Assembly (NCBI GenBank): GCA_905215035.1
Contig: CAJMOJ010000002.1
Span: 5,117-69,116 of the forward strand
Reading direction: 5' to 3'
DNA length: 64,000 bases
Origin: an uncultured bacterium
GTDB lineage: Bacteria; Actinomycetota; Coriobacteriia; Coriobacteriales; Eggerthellaceae
Shown here: positions 36,366 through 46,014 of the stretch, piece after piece
Layout of the letters: every line of letters begins with the position of its first letter
Position numbering within the stretch: position 1 is the stretch's first letter
The notes under the pieces: generated by a model
What the model was told of the DNA's origin: nothing
The model's input: only the letters and a program-made list of their open reading frames with translations
Database searches by the model: none
Made by a program: the position numbers and the translations under genes

Positions 36366-36776
36366 TCAGCTCTTGATTTTAAGCTCTTCTTTGAGTGCTT
36401 TTTGAAGGGTTTGAGAAAAATTAATTCCATACTCCATCGCTCTTGCATTGAGCCACGCAGGGATGGTTACTGTTCTATTAACTGCTTTATTTGATTCGGC
36501 CTGACGCACTGATGGCATATATACATCAATGAGAACTGTCTGCTCATTGGATTCCACGGCAACATCAACAAGGGGCGTAGGACACGGAATTTCTGCGCCA
36601 TCTTCTTCCAATCCAAACAAAACACAACCAAGTAACTCTCGAGCCGACAAAAGTGCATCATCTTCACTGATGCCACTTGTCGCCACCTCTAAATCAGGAA
36701 AAGTGACCGCGATCTCACAACCAGGCTCATACGTAAATATTGCTGGATAAAAATACCTATCATTCTTTTTCATCAT
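36366..36776 (-). CDS. hicB: HicB-type antitoxin
   Basis: A 136-residue protein. The N-terminal half is a HicB partial RNase-H-like fold (FYPAIFTYEPGCEIAVTFPDL, then SGISEDDALLSARELLGCVL). The C-terminal part (VTIPAWLNARAMEYGINFSQTLQKALKEEL) is a ribbon-helix-helix DNA-binding domain. The start ATG at 36776 has GTGGAGAC upstream; the longer frame overlaps hicA too far. It follows hicA with a 29-base gap from its stop to this start. With HicA it forms a type II toxin-antitoxin pair, binding the operator upstream of hicA. Confidence 0.88.
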   Translation of the reverse strand: MMKKNDRYFYPAIFTYEPGCEIAVTFPDLEVATSGISEDDALLSARELLGCVLFGLEEDGAEIPCPTPLVDVAVESNEQTVLIDVYMPSVRQAESNKAVNRTVTIPAWLNARAMEYGINFSQTLQKALKEELKIKS

Positions 36777-36804
36777 GTCTCCACTCGTTTGACTCAAAAA
36801 GAAA

Positions 36805-37002
36805 TCATTCAAAATAAATCCCTGCCTGTCGTTCGATACTTTTCAATGTTTTAGGCGGGATATCCTTGTCAGGATGCTTAATTGTGACTCGTCCCTTTTT
36901 ATAAGGATGTTTAAATTGATGATGACTCCCTACAACATTTACCTCATACCACCCATAAAACTTCAGAATTCGTATAACCTCTCTCGAGCTATAACTCTTC
37001 AT
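36805..37002 (-). CDS. hicA: HicA-type mRNA interferase toxin
   Basis: A 65-residue protein starting MKSYSSREVIRILKFYGW and containing VGSHHQFKHPYKKGRVTI, with the catalytic histidine in SHHQF, and a C-terminal PKTLKSIERQAG helix, all typical of HicA. AAGGGGAT precedes the ATG at 37002, so a longer frame is not used. HicA cleaves mRNA and is neutralised by HicB. Confidence 0.9.
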   Translation of the reverse strand: MKSYSSREVIRILKFYGWYEVNVVGSHHQFKHPYKKGRVTIKHPDKDIPPKTLKSIERQAGIYFE

Positions 37003-37023
37003 TAGATCCCCTTCTTTATTAGT

Positions 37024-37049
37024 GTAACACATATTAAAATATGTGTTAC
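37024..37049. promoter_or_regulatory. HicAB operator palindrome
   Basis: GTAACACATAT and ATATGTGTTAC are exact inverted 11-bp arms separated by TAAA, about 22 bases upstream of hicA. Its position and symmetry fit an autoregulatory operator bound by the ribbon-helix-helix of HicB. Confidence 0.7.
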
Positions 37050-37078
37050 CGAGTCGAAACGATGACCATTTCGACTCG
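37050..37078. promoter_or_regulatory. Second 10-bp inverted repeat upstream of hicA
   Basis: CGAGTCGAAA (37050-37059) and TTTCGACTCG (37069-37078) flank a 9-base loop, directly adjoining the operator palindrome. It could be a second operator or a hairpin; no T run follows, so a terminator is less likely. Confidence 0.5.
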
Positions 37079-37233
37079 ATCATAGAAGGCGAATCTTAAT
37101 TACGTCTTATAAAGGCCTTATATCCATCTTTATCGCAACTACGATACTCTGGACAGATACGCTATTCTCGCTGCTGGCTTAACACTGCGATACACAATTA
37201 AAGAAAATAACTTGAAAATGAGAGGGCGTAGTA

Positions 37234-38490
37234 TTAGTCAAGGTAGTCACGATCAATCATGACGTTATAACTAAACTGAGGATATGCTTCTTTCATCTTT
37301 TGAACGATCTCATTGCTAATGGCGCTATCATCTTCATTAAAATCAATCACCAAATCAAAGTTCACAACGTTAGCATCCGCATCAACGTAAAATCCATGAG
37401 TTTCCAAAATGCTCGGATGCTGAATGACCAATTTTTGAAGCATAGCATGAACAGGAGCGTACTTTCCCGTTGTATTGGTTGCATAAATGCCTAACGTGAT
37501 AATGATGCCAAATCTCTTATAGACATCTTCAGAAATTTGGCGCGTTAATTCAGAAATCATACACGCACTCATACTGTCTTCCACCTCAATATGAGCACTG
37601 CCAATAATCTCATTAGGACCAAAGTTGTCTAACATTAAATCATAAGCACCCAAAACCCCATCATATGAAGTTATAAACTTCTTAAGTGCGCGTCCTAGCT
37701 CGTCATCACCGCGCTCTCCAATAATAGGACTCACAGCATCTTTGAGTACATCAAAGCCAGCTTTAAAAACAAACAGGGAAATAATAATGCCCACAATACC
37801 GTCAATATTAATGTTGAACCACAATGCCGCGAGCGCCGCTACAAGCGTACCACCGGTCAAAATAGCGTCATAATTAGAATCAACACCAGAACCATACAGA
37901 GCACCCGAGTCGTATTCCCTGCCCTTGCGCGTAAGATAGAGACCAATAAAAATCTTGGCGATAATTGAAGCAATAATGACGATGAGGGTAATTGTTCCAT
38001 AATCCGTAACGGCAGGGTGAATCACCTTATCAATAGACTCACGCATTGACATCACAGCAGCCGCCAAAATAATGAGCGCAATGACAAGAGATGTCATATA
38101 CTCAACACGCCCATATCCAAACGGGTGTTTTCGATCCGCTCTTCGTCCTGCAAGCTTGGTGCCAATGATGGTAATAACCGAAGAAAGGACATCAGTTGCA
38201 TTGTTAACAGCATCCAAAATAATAGCGATTGAATTTGCTGCAAATCCAACAATGCTTTTAAAGATGACCAAAATCACATTGCCAACAATACCTACGTAGC
38301 TTGCACGAACAATGCCCTGTTCACGCACTTTCTGGTCGTACGGAGAAGCGCTTGCATGTTTGACCGCCTGGTGTTTTCGCGCAACAAAATCTGCCAGTTT
38401 ATCGGGCAAATCAACCATATAGTCATGCGTATGACTATGTTCCTTATGGCCCTTGTTGTTGTCCGTATTCTGTCTACACATAGCACTCAC
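37234..38490 (-). CDS. Cation diffusion facilitator (CDF) metal transporter
   Basis: A 418-residue membrane protein with six helices. A His-rich N-terminus (GHKEHSHTHD) precedes them. Helix 2 carries DAVNNATDVLSS and helix 3/loop RKHPFGYGRVEY, the CDF signature with the metal-binding Asp residues; helix 5 has SNYDAIL. The C-terminal cytoplasmic domain (residues of about 280-418) is the CDF dimerisation domain. It exports Zn2+, Fe2+ or Mn2+ in exchange for protons; the metal is unknown. The GTG start at 38490 and the ATG at 38481 are both possible. Confidence 0.92.
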   Translation of the reverse strand: MSAMCRQNTDNNKGHKEHSHTHDYMVDLPDKLADFVARKHQAVKHASASPYDQKVREQGIVRASYVGIVGNVILVIFKSIVGFAANSIAIILDAVNNATDVLSSVITIIGTKLAGRRADRKHPFGYGRVEYMTSLVIALIILAAAVMSMRESIDKVIHPAVTDYGTITLIVIIASIIAKIFIGLYLTRKGREYDSGALYGSGVDSNYDAILTGGTLVAALAALWFNINIDGIVGIIISLFVFKAGFDVLKDAVSPIIGERGDDELGRALKKFITSYDGVLGAYDLMLDNFGPNEIIGSAHIEVEDSMSACMISELTRQISEDVYKRFGIIITLGIYATNTTGKYAPVHAMLQKLVIQHPSILETHGFYVDADANVVNFDLVIDFNEDDSAISNEIVQKMKEAYPQFSYNVMIDRDYLD

Positions 38491-38643
38491 GTCCCGCTAC
38501 GTCTCTTCACCTCACGATCATAAAGCGCTTTGCTCACAATAGCGCTAGAACCGATAAATAACGAGTTGATTGTAGGCAGAGCGTTGCCTATCTATTACCT
38601 TGCGATAAGGGTAAATAAAAAAGAATAGAGATGGAGGCGAGAT

Positions 38644-39546
38644 CTATGCAAGATAAGGCTCATCTGTCTCATCAATGCCTTGTATTGCAATACCAATAAG
38701 ACCAGGACCGCCATGCGTGACAAGCACAGGACAGATCTCTTCTTCGTAAAGATCAACAAAATCTGGTAGTTCTTCAGTAACGGTTGCGCAGAACTTTTTA
38801 CATTCAACTTCTGCATTGCTATTTACAACAGCAATATTGTAGTGACGGAATCCCTCTACACGCTTTTTGGCGAGTGCTAACATCTTTTTAAGCGACTGCT
38901 TGCGCCCCTTTGCTTTGACTACTGGCTCAAGCGCTCCTTCAGCATTAGAAGAAATAACGGGACGAACATCCAGCATGGAACCGAATGCATAACTTGCACT
39001 TGATAGGCGACCACCTTTATAAAGATACGTGAGCGTTTCCGTAGTGAAAAATGCTTTTGTGTTATCAATAATGCGCCCCATGCGAGCAATAATGTCTTCG
39101 AACGACAAACCCGCTTGCACTAATTTAGCAGCCGCAATGCCAATAAGGCCTGATCCCATTGCTAACGAACGAGAATCCAGCACCCGTGTTTCAAGTTCAG
39201 TAAAGCCTGTCGTAACACTGCGAAACAAATTAAACGTGCTTGAAATTGCACTCGCAATGGTAACAGCAATAACGTGCGTATAGCCATCCGCGTGAATTTG
39301 CTCGAGCGTTTTGAGCACCGAATCTGGTGTTGGCGTAGATGTTGAGGGAATCTCTTCGGGCATGCGGGCATAAATTTCCTGCGGCATGATATCCACACGA
39401 TCCCGGTATGTTTCATGGGGATAATTGATCAGCAAAGGAACCACATAGATATTGCACGCCTCAACAACAGCGGCTGGAATATCACATGCGGAATCAACCA
39501 TAATAGCAATGCGTTTTGACGAAGTATGTACTGATGCGCCCGACAC
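38644..39546 (-). CDS. DegV family fatty-acid-binding protein
   Basis: A 300-residue DegV protein: IAIMVDSACDIPAAVVEACN at the N-terminus, STSTPTPDSVLKTLEQI with the Thr/Ser that contact the lipid headgroup, TIASAISSTFNLF, and the C-terminal VTHGGPGLIGIA. These proteins bind a fatty acid and can deliver it to fatty-acid kinase (FakA); no fakA is present in the window. The GTG start has GAGGAG nine bases before it. Transcribed alone or with the CDF gene downstream. Confidence 0.95.
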   Translation of the reverse strand: MSGASVHTSSKRIAIMVDSACDIPAAVVEACNIYVVPLLINYPHETYRDRVDIMPQEIYARMPEEIPSTSTPTPDSVLKTLEQIHADGYTHVIAVTIASAISSTFNLFRSVTTGFTELETRVLDSRSLAMGSGLIGIAAAKLVQAGLSFEDIIARMGRIIDNTKAFFTTETLTYLYKGGRLSSASYAFGSMLDVRPVISSNAEGALEPVVKAKGRKQSLKKMLALAKKRVEGFRHYNIAVVNSNAEVECKKFCATVTEELPDFVDLYEEEICPVLVTHGGPGLIGIAIQGIDETDEPYLA

Positions 39547-39618
39547 TCGTATTAACTCCTCTGATTCAAATTGCGAGGATTTATTATACCGTGACTCATC
39601 ACCATACCGTGCCTTGAT

Positions 39619-40896
39619 TTAAGAAGCATCCTGCGGAATAGGGGGCAGCTGAACATGAGCGGCCGTATAACGCAAATATCCCATTTGGATCCAACAACCC
39701 ACACAATACATAGTGCATACCGTAGGAACAATCGTGAGACATCCTGGCAGCCAACAGATAAAAGTCAGAATTGCAGTAGCAACAAGCGCGCCTATATAGG
39801 GATGGTTTCCTTTGGAAAAATGAATACCAAGCGCAGCCCCCGCCAACGGAATTGCAAACAACCAGGTGGTCACCATGATGATGCCAAGCAGAGCTGCAAT
39901 AGGCAAGCCGACTACCGTAATAGAAAGAATGATAAGTACAAGAGGCATAACAAGAAACGCCAAGAATCCACTTAAACAAGAACGACCCATTCGATCACGC
40001 GTCATAATAGCCATTCGTTCGATGGGTTTGCGTCCAACCCACGTAAAGAGAGCTGTCAAGAGACTGTGCGAAGCCAAAGCAAAGAGCACCAATGCTATCC
40101 ACATAAAAGACCCAAAGGGAAGCAAAGAGCTCAGGTCTGTTTGAAGTGCGAGGCCTGACGCGCTATCGCCTACCATTTCTTGCGTAGATCGTTTAACAAT
40201 CTCTCCTACCGACGCACCTTCAGCAACCGTGAGATTAGCGTTTTCAGGAACACTTAGTTCTCCTGCAATCACTGCATTTTCTGTAAGCGTAATTGTCTCG
40301 GCATTGATGGTCACATCGCCTTCAATGGTTGCAGAAAAAATCACGTCATTACCACTGAGTGATGCTCCTAAATAGGTGCCTCCTGCTTTAATGGTTTTGC
40401 CTGCAACATAGAGCCCCTTTGCCGTCACATCTGAACCAGTTGTAATGTTCATGCCAGCGGCCGTGATATTATTCTCAACCTCAGTTTTAGTAATTGAAAT
40501 GGTTTGCCCCGCAAGGCGCAATGATCCATTTATCGTAGTATCCGTAAATGAAAGACCATTACCAGCAGCACAAGCACTTCCATTGCCTTGCGCGCCTACC
40601 GTAAGCCCCGAAGCTTGCAGGGTATCTCCCGCCCAATAAAAATCAGTACCAATCTCTTTGTTGGTTACGGGAGCATTAATGACAAACAAATTGCCCGTGT
40701 AATGATCATTGATTACTGATGAGCCTTTTGATTGTGTTTGACTACTAAACGCATCAGCATGCGCACTCGCCGGAGCGCTGAATAGACCCAGCAAAAACAC
40801 GCTCAAAATGACACTCAAAAATACCCCGCACACCCGTTGGCAAAACACGTGCTTAGCAGTATGGGATCGAGAAACACACGCTGGTACTACTTGCAT
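39619..40896 (-). CDS. Bactofilin-like secreted/membrane protein
   Basis: A 425-residue protein. A signal peptide ends SAHADA near residue 47. Residues of about 60-240 show regularly repeating beta-strand units (TINGSLRLAGQTISITKTEV, VTAKGLYVAGKTIKAG, GDVTINAETITLTENAVIAG), matching the polymer-forming bactofilin/right-handed beta-helix pattern. The C-terminal 160 residues form about five membrane helices. The combination of an outside beta-helix and membrane anchor is recognised in several Gram-positive groups but its role is unknown. Start ATG at 40896 with TTATTCATG-like context is weak. Confidence 0.8.
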   Translation of the reverse strand: MQVVPACVSRSHTAKHVFCQRVCGVFLSVILSVFLLGLFSAPASAHADAFSSQTQSKGSSVINDHYTGNLFVINAPVTNKEIGTDFYWAGDTLQASGLTVGAQGNGSACAAGNGLSFTDTTINGSLRLAGQTISITKTEVENNITAAGMNITTGSDVTAKGLYVAGKTIKAGGTYLGASLSGNDVIFSATIEGDVTINAETITLTENAVIAGELSVPENANLTVAEGASVGEIVKRSTQEMVGDSASGLALQTDLSSLLPFGSFMWIALVLFALASHSLLTALFTWVGRKPIERMAIMTRDRMGRSCLSGFLAFLVMPLVLIILSITVVGLPIAALLGIIMVTTWLFAIPLAGAALGIHFSKGNHPYIGALVATAILTFICWLPGCLTIVPTVCTMYCVGCWIQMGYLRYTAAHVQLPPIPQDAS

Positions 40897-40977
40897 GAAT
40901 AATCCTGTCTATGATCTTGTCGGTAACCTTATCGCAAATTATATCGAATGATTTTGTGCAACTATGCCAGCTTTACC

Positions 40978-41080
40978 CATCGGGACACATTGTATGCTGT
41001 TTCCATCGGAGCACGCTGCGTGCCATTTCCATCGGACACGTTATATGCAATTTCTATCGAGCGTGTTATATACAATGTGC
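40978..41080. repeat. Four degenerate tandem copies, period 25-26 bp
   Basis: Units begin CATCGGGACACATT, CATCGGAGCACGCT, CATCGGACACGTTA and TATCGAGCGTGTTA at 40978, 41004, 41030 and 41055, each ending near TTTC. This fills most of the spacer between the bactofilin-like gene and the menE-menC fusion gene. Confidence 0.8.
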
Positions 41081-41100
41081 TATACACCATTTATTAGGTG

Positions 41101-43815
41101 CTATTTACTGAGCGTGACCGAGTCAATCATGATTGTTTCCAGATAATCCTTATCAAGTGAACAACCAATACCTGTCTCATACCCCTTTGGGTTCAAGAGC
41201 AGCTCCCCGTTGTTACACTCAAGCGCAGGATAGGCACAATCATGCTCAAAATACTCTGAATAATCAGCAAGATCGCCCGGCAAATCCACACCCGCAAGCG
41301 TTTCAAATGCAGCATACGTACGCTTAGAAACACCCGTATCAAACATGCCGCCCATCCAAACTTGGAATCCTTGCTCTTCAGCAAAGTTCACAAAATCAAG
41401 AGAGGGTTGAATGCCGCCAAATTTAGAAATCTTCACGGCATAACAGCGTAAGTTTTCATATTCGAGCGATTCCATCATTTCTTGTGCGCTCACTACTGAC
41501 TCATCTAAACAGATGGGTGTCGTAAGTGTCTCTTGCAATGTAGAAAGACGATCGAATAAACTACGCTGGCCTGATTGAGGAACATAGTCAGGATCCAATG
41601 GCTCTTCTAAACAGGCAATAGCAAGACGATCTAACTTATACAGCGCGTCAAGCTGCGACTCATTAAATGATTGATTTGCGTCAAGGAAAATAGTGAGATC
41701 AGGATAGCGCTCACGAACTGCGCGTATTTTATCAACCGCTGAATTAGGTTCAATCTTGATTTTTACACGCTCATATCCCTGAGCAACCGCTGCATCAACA
41801 GCAGCAAGCGTTTCTTCGGTATCCATAATCCCAATAACAACGCCACCCAGTACGCGCTCGAGTGGAGCACCGCCTATTAACGCACGAAGTGGCTTAGCGA
41901 CTACCTTGCCATAGAGATCCCAGACCGCACACTCAACCGCGGATTTTGCCTGCGGAAAGTCCGCAATATCAGGAAACGTTGCAAAAGAACGTGATACTTC
42001 GGACGGATGCAAGTAGCGCTCGCTCATGACAATCTCGGCAATGTCATCGCGTACTACCACGTAATCTTCTTCCAAGGTCTCTGGCAAATACCAGTTTGTA
42101 GTAAACGAAACACATTCACCAATACCAGTACGTCCCGTCCAGTCACGAACTTCCACAAAGAACGATTCTCGAGTATCAACAACACCTTTTGCTGTGGTGA
42201 CCGGATGCGTAAAGTTTTGGCGAACCCGATACAGTGATACTGATTTTATGTCGATGCGCCTGTCGTAGCGCTGACGCAATTCTTGGGTATTGACTTTATT
42301 GGCTACCGTACGCGGAAATTCATCCATCACTAAAATGTGTTTGGGGTGATGCAAACTTGACATACGATCAGCGAGATACGCGTGAATATTGCGCGCAAAT
42401 TCCTGCGGACATGAAGCGGCTTTAATACCGGTATCTTCAGGATAGAGCCAAGAATCTTTATGATCACGATCAATTGCTTCTGCTGAATAATCCGCCTCGA
42501 TGAAAGCGACCGGACGATAGCCCCACTCTTCATCAGCAGTGCCAAAAACATAGGCATCTTTAACGCCAGGAATACGTAAGAGCTCCTCACGGATTTCTTC
42601 AGGATAGATATTTTCTCCCCCTGAAACAATAAGATCATGTACCCGCTCAAACACATGAAGTAATCCGTCGCTATCAATCATAGCGCGATCGCCCGTGACA
42701 AACCACTCATCAAGCGTAAAGGCAGCACGTGCATTCAGATACCCCGCAAACACGCCAGGACCTTTAACGTGAAGAGCGCCTACGCCTTTTTCATCAGGGC
42801 GCATAATATTGACGCGATAACCCTGCAAAAGCTCAAGTCCACCATCAAAAGAACGCGTCACACGAGAACAAGCAATCATGGAGCTTGTTTCAGTCATGCC
42901 ATAACTTGCATACACCCGTGCCTTGGCACGCAGTGCCTTTTTGACCGTCTTATCATTGAGCGCAGAACCGCCTAATAAAATACATGTGTACTGAGAGATG
43001 ATCTTATCTTTGTCGTTTTCTAAGAGATCACGCAAGATCTTATCGACCACAGAGATATGCGTTACCTTAAAGGTCAATACATCATTTAAGATGCTCTGAA
43101 CCGAATAGCGTTTATACAAAATAAAAGGATTGCCATTCAACAAGCAGCGCACCACAATTTCAAGACCGCCCACATGGCACAAGGGAAGAACCAATTGCCA
43201 TACACCCTTGCGCGGAACAAGCAAACGTTCATTTGCAGCAATCGCCGCCCCCATCAGATCCTTCCATAGCAACTTTGCTGCCTTAGGAGTACCTGAGGTA
43301 CCTGAGGTAAACATGATGACACCACAAGAAGAGGGGTTATACGACTCTTCTTGCTCATGAGCAAAGTCGAGAATGCTCATAGTATAAGAATTGACTGGAA
43401 TCTGCCCATCGCCCAAACGAGAAAGCTCTAAAAGCTCCATTCCTAATGATTCAACGAGCGCGTTTTTAAGCGCTTGTTCAGTAACGACTGGGATATCCTT
43501 TTGGTGCGTTGCCGTTTCAAGTTCCATCATGCGTACGTTACGCTCATCATCTGACAAACGAGGATTGAGTACCACCAAACTAAATCCAGCATAAGCGCTT
43601 GCAAGAGCCATAATGACAAACTCAGCACAATTATACGAGTTAACCGCAAGGTATGTTCCTGCTTGATAACCCTGACGAATGAGCCCGCGTGCAAGTGCGG
43701 CAGAAGCAAGGCGCACCTGTCGATACGACAATCGCATGGTGCCAGATTCCAGCTGTGTGTAGAACATAGGTTGCGAACCATGCTCTTGGGCATACAGGGC
43801 CAATGTTTTAATCAC
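41101..43815 (-). CDS. menE-menC: MenE-MenC fusion: o-succinylbenzoate-CoA ligase and o-succinylbenzoate synthase
   Basis: A 904-residue bifunctional protein. Residues of about 1-520 are an adenylating CoA ligase: MFTSGTSGTPKAAKL at 168-182 (P-loop), YGMTETSSM, FVTGDRAMIDSDGLLHVFER, and PRTVANKVNTQEL with the conserved catalytic Lys. From about residue 530 an enolase-superfamily MenC follows: the KIK base pair (VKIKI near 683), FLDANQSF near 708, CLEEPL, CLDESV and AVKISKFGG. So it dehydrates SHCHC to OSB and then forms OSB-CoA. Both halves keep key residues. It is the last gene of the men cluster. The order (E before C) is the reverse of the reactions. Confidence 0.94.
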   Translation of the reverse strand: MIKTLALYAQEHGSQPMFYTQLESGTMRLSYRQVRLASAALARGLIRQGYQAGTYLAVNSYNCAEFVIMALASAYAGFSLVVLNPRLSDDERNVRMMELETATHQKDIPVVTEQALKNALVESLGMELLELSRLGDGQIPVNSYTMSILDFAHEQEESYNPSSCGVIMFTSGTSGTPKAAKLLWKDLMGAAIAANERLLVPRKGVWQLVLPLCHVGGLEIVVRCLLNGNPFILYKRYSVQSILNDVLTFKVTHISVVDKILRDLLENDKDKIISQYTCILLGGSALNDKTVKKALRAKARVYASYGMTETSSMIACSRVTRSFDGGLELLQGYRVNIMRPDEKGVGALHVKGPGVFAGYLNARAAFTLDEWFVTGDRAMIDSDGLLHVFERVHDLIVSGGENIYPEEIREELLRIPGVKDAYVFGTADEEWGYRPVAFIEADYSAEAIDRDHKDSWLYPEDTGIKAASCPQEFARNIHAYLADRMSSLHHPKHILVMDEFPRTVANKVNTQELRQRYDRRIDIKSVSLYRVRQNFTHPVTTAKGVVDTRESFFVEVRDWTGRTGIGECVSFTTNWYLPETLEEDYVVVRDDIAEIVMSERYLHPSEVSRSFATFPDIADFPQAKSAVECAVWDLYGKVVAKPLRALIGGAPLERVLGGVVIGIMDTEETLAAVDAAVAQGYERVKIKIEPNSAVDKIRAVRERYPDLTIFLDANQSFNESQLDALYKLDRLAIACLEEPLDPDYVPQSGQRSLFDRLSTLQETLTTPICLDESVVSAQEMMESLEYENLRCYAVKISKFGGIQPSLDFVNFAEEQGFQVWMGGMFDTGVSKRTYAAFETLAGVDLPGDLADYSEYFEHDCAYPALECNNGELLLNPKGYETGIGCSLDKDYLETIMIDSVTLSK

Positions 43816-44012
43816 GAATCAAACTCCTTGCGATACATGCCTTACCATACCTGCTTACCGTAATCGATGAACAGCGCATGGTTATTAGCTCTTCTTGTCT
43901 GTTGATAAGAAGGCAACAAAATACAACAGTACTGTTAAGCTATCATGCCTTATCAAGCATTATTTATGCCTCACTGCTGCCAGCCTATCCCAACGAATAG
44001 TTTTACCAAACA

Positions 44013-45809
44013 TCAGGGAAATTTAGGGAATTTGCTAAAGTCAGGATCACGCTTTTCTTTGAACGCGTCACGACCCTCCATAGCTTCTTCGGTTGTGTAG
44101 TAGAGCAAGGTGGCATCCCCACCAAATTGTTGTAAGCCAGCCAACCCATCCGTAGCAGCATTAAATGATGCTTTCATAAAACGCAGCGCTGTCGCTGAAT
44201 GTTTCAAGATCTCACGACACCATGAAACCGTCTCAGCCTCCAAGTCATCAAAAGGAACAACCGCATTAACCATTCCCATATCAAGTGCCTCTTGCGCACT
44301 GTATTGACGACACAAATACCAAATCTCACGTGCTTTTTTCTGCCCCACAATAGCAGCTAAATAACCCGCACCATATCCCGCATCGAAACTGCCTACCTTA
44401 GGACCTGTCTGTCCAAACTTAGCAGTATCAGCGGCAATGGTGAGATCGCACAGAATTTGCAAGATATTACCGCCGCCGATTGAATAGCCATTGCACATGC
44501 AAATCACTGGCTTAGGGATTACACGAATCAAACGCTGCACATCTAAAATATTTAAACGAGGAATACTGTCAGCACCAACATAACCACCGTTACCGCGCAC
44601 CTTTTGGTCACCGCCAGAACAAAATGCCTCATCCTCATGGCGACCACCATGATTTGCTCCTGTCAAAATAATGACACCAATAGAAGCATCATCACGCGCT
44701 ACACTAAATGCGTCATAGAGCTCCATAGCAGTGAGCGGTGTAAATGCATTACGACGCTCGGGACGATTGATGGTAATTTTAGCAATCCCATCAAGTGTCT
44801 GATATATGATCTCTTGATAGTCCTTACCGTTTACCCAGGGGAATTGACTCATTTCATTCCTTCCCTTTGATGACAGAGACGAACCCTGCTTGTTGCTTAA
44901 ATCTTCTGGATATAAATCAACTTCTTTAAGAAAGGTTGTTACCACCGCAACAAGTTCATCGCACGCTTCTACATGCACATTGTGTCCCGCCTCAGGAATC
45001 ACTGCATAATTAGTGACGCCAGGTTTATCGCGCTTGAACAGGTCTGCCATGGCCAACTTTCGCACCATTTCAGAATAGCGTACATCAGCGCCGCCTGCTA
45101 GGAAAAGCGTCGGCAGATTAAGCTCATCAAGAGCTGGACGCATATTTTCCATACGATATTGACCTGCTTGCGATAAACAAAGTGCCAAGGCGATGGGGTT
45201 ATTAGCAAGACGCTCTTCTCGTAAGGCCACCCGAAGAACTTCGGGCAGAGCACGCTGGGTTTCAAATAACGGCAACTGCTCCCAAAAATCAACAAACGCC
45301 TCCATACCCTCTTGCAAGCGATCAATGTGCGCACGCACCTTATCCGCCATAACAAGGCGCTCTTCTTCATCTTCAGGACCAAGACCAGCAGACTCAAGCA
45401 GAAGTGCAGAAAAGCAACCGGGATAGGTCGTTGCTGCAATTTCTGCAATACGACCGCCCATTGAATACCCGTACAGAATGGGTTTTGTTTGATTGCCGCG
45501 TGCCTGCAAGGCAGCAACAATCGTTAATACTTGATCAAGAGCACCTTCGAACGTAAAGGCACGCTCATCAAGCGAAGCCAAAGTGGTTTTGCCGTGTCCT
45601 ACCAAATCCGGTGCTACCACATAAAACACATCGGCAAACTGCTGCGCAAACGCTTCCCAGCTTGCTCCTGTTTGCATAAATCCATGCAAAAGAATGAGGG
45701 GTGGATTATCAGGATCTCCCCATGCATATACGTGTGTTGTCACGGCAACATCGGCCGCAATCCCTTCAACACGCCATTCTTGCCTTGTCTGCGAACATGA
45801 TTGAGACAC
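44013..45809 (-). CDS. menH-menB: MenH-MenB fusion: SHCHC synthase and DHNA-CoA synthase
   Basis: A 598-residue ORF. Residues 1 to about 305 are an alpha/beta hydrolase of the MenH type: [13 protein letters not shown], nucleophile Ser 116 in YGYSMGG, and [10 protein letters not shown] with the catalytic His near 287. From residue 320 on comes a crotonase-fold MenB (MSQFPW... [38 protein letters not shown]). MenH removes pyruvate from SEPHCHC, MenB closes the naphthoate ring. No stop separates them. An excellent internal Shine-Dalgarno sequence (GGGAAGGA) and ATG at 44852 could give separate MenB. The GTG start has GGGAAGGAG ten bases before. Confidence 0.93.
   Translation of the reverse strand: MSQSCSQTRQEWRVEGIAADVAVTTHVYAWGDPDNPPLILLHGFMQTGASWEAFAQQFADVFYVVAPDLVGHGKTTLASLDERAFTFEGALDQVLTIVAALQARGNQTKPILYGYSMGGRIAEIAATTYPGCFSALLLESAGLGPEDEEERLVMADKVRAHIDRLQEGMEAFVDFWEQLPLFETQRALPEVLRVALREERLANNPIALALCLSQAGQYRMENMRPALDELNLPTLFLAGGADVRYSEMVRKLAMADLFKRDKPGVTNYAVIPEAGHNVHVEACDELVAVVTTFLKEVDLYPEDLSNKQGSSLSSKGRNEMSQFPWVNGKDYQEIIYQTLDGIAKITINRPERRNAFTPLTAMELYDAFSVARDDASIGVIILTGANHGGRHEDEAFCSGGDQKVRGNGGYVGADSIPRLNILDVQRLIRVIPKPVICMCNGYSIGGGNILQILCDLTIAADTAKFGQTGPKVGSFDAGYGAGYLAAIVGQKKAREIWYLCRQYSAQEALDMGMVNAVVPFDDLEAETVSWCREILKHSATALRFMKASFNAATDGLAGLQQFGGDATLLYYTTEEAMEGRDAFKEKRDPDFSKFPKFP
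44850..44869 (-). promoter_or_regulatory. Internal Shine-Dalgarno and ATG for MenB
   Basis: AAAGGGAAGGA lies six bases before an in-frame ATG (44852-44850) that begins [12 protein letters not shown], precisely the usual start of MenB. The 279-residue product matches normal MenB length. It therefore looks like an intact translation initiation site kept inside the fused frame. Confidence 0.6.
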
Positions 45810-45846
45810 GTGTCTAATTCTCCTTCCCTTTCTTTACGGTATCGAT

Positions 45847-46000
45847 GCTGTATGTGTCCTGCGCTTGTATGCTTCCTGCGTTGTATATTTCCTGTGCTAC
45901 TTGCTTTTGTGTTGCTTACTTTTGTGTTGCTTGTTTCTGTACTGCATACTTTCCGTACTACATACTTTCGCATCGCTTACTTCTGTACTGCATAGTTCCT
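45847..46000. repeat. About ten tandem copies of a 15-bp repeat upstream of menH-menB
   Basis: Units of 14-17 bp (consensus near RCTGYATACTTTYTGT) run through nearly the whole 205-base spacer between menD and menH-menB. Examples are GTTGCTTACTTTTGT, GTTGCTTGTTTCTGT and ACTGCATACTTTCCGT. The divergence of copies suggests age. An open frame on the minus strand is a by-product of the 15-bp period. Confidence 0.85.
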
Positions 46001-46014
46001 ACAGGGCGCATCTT

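Noticed and set aside
45740..45973. Open frame on the minus strand with repeated TKVSNTKA-type peptide
   Set aside because: It is produced by the 15-bp tandem repeat, overlaps the menH-menB start and has no family or separate ribosome-binding site.
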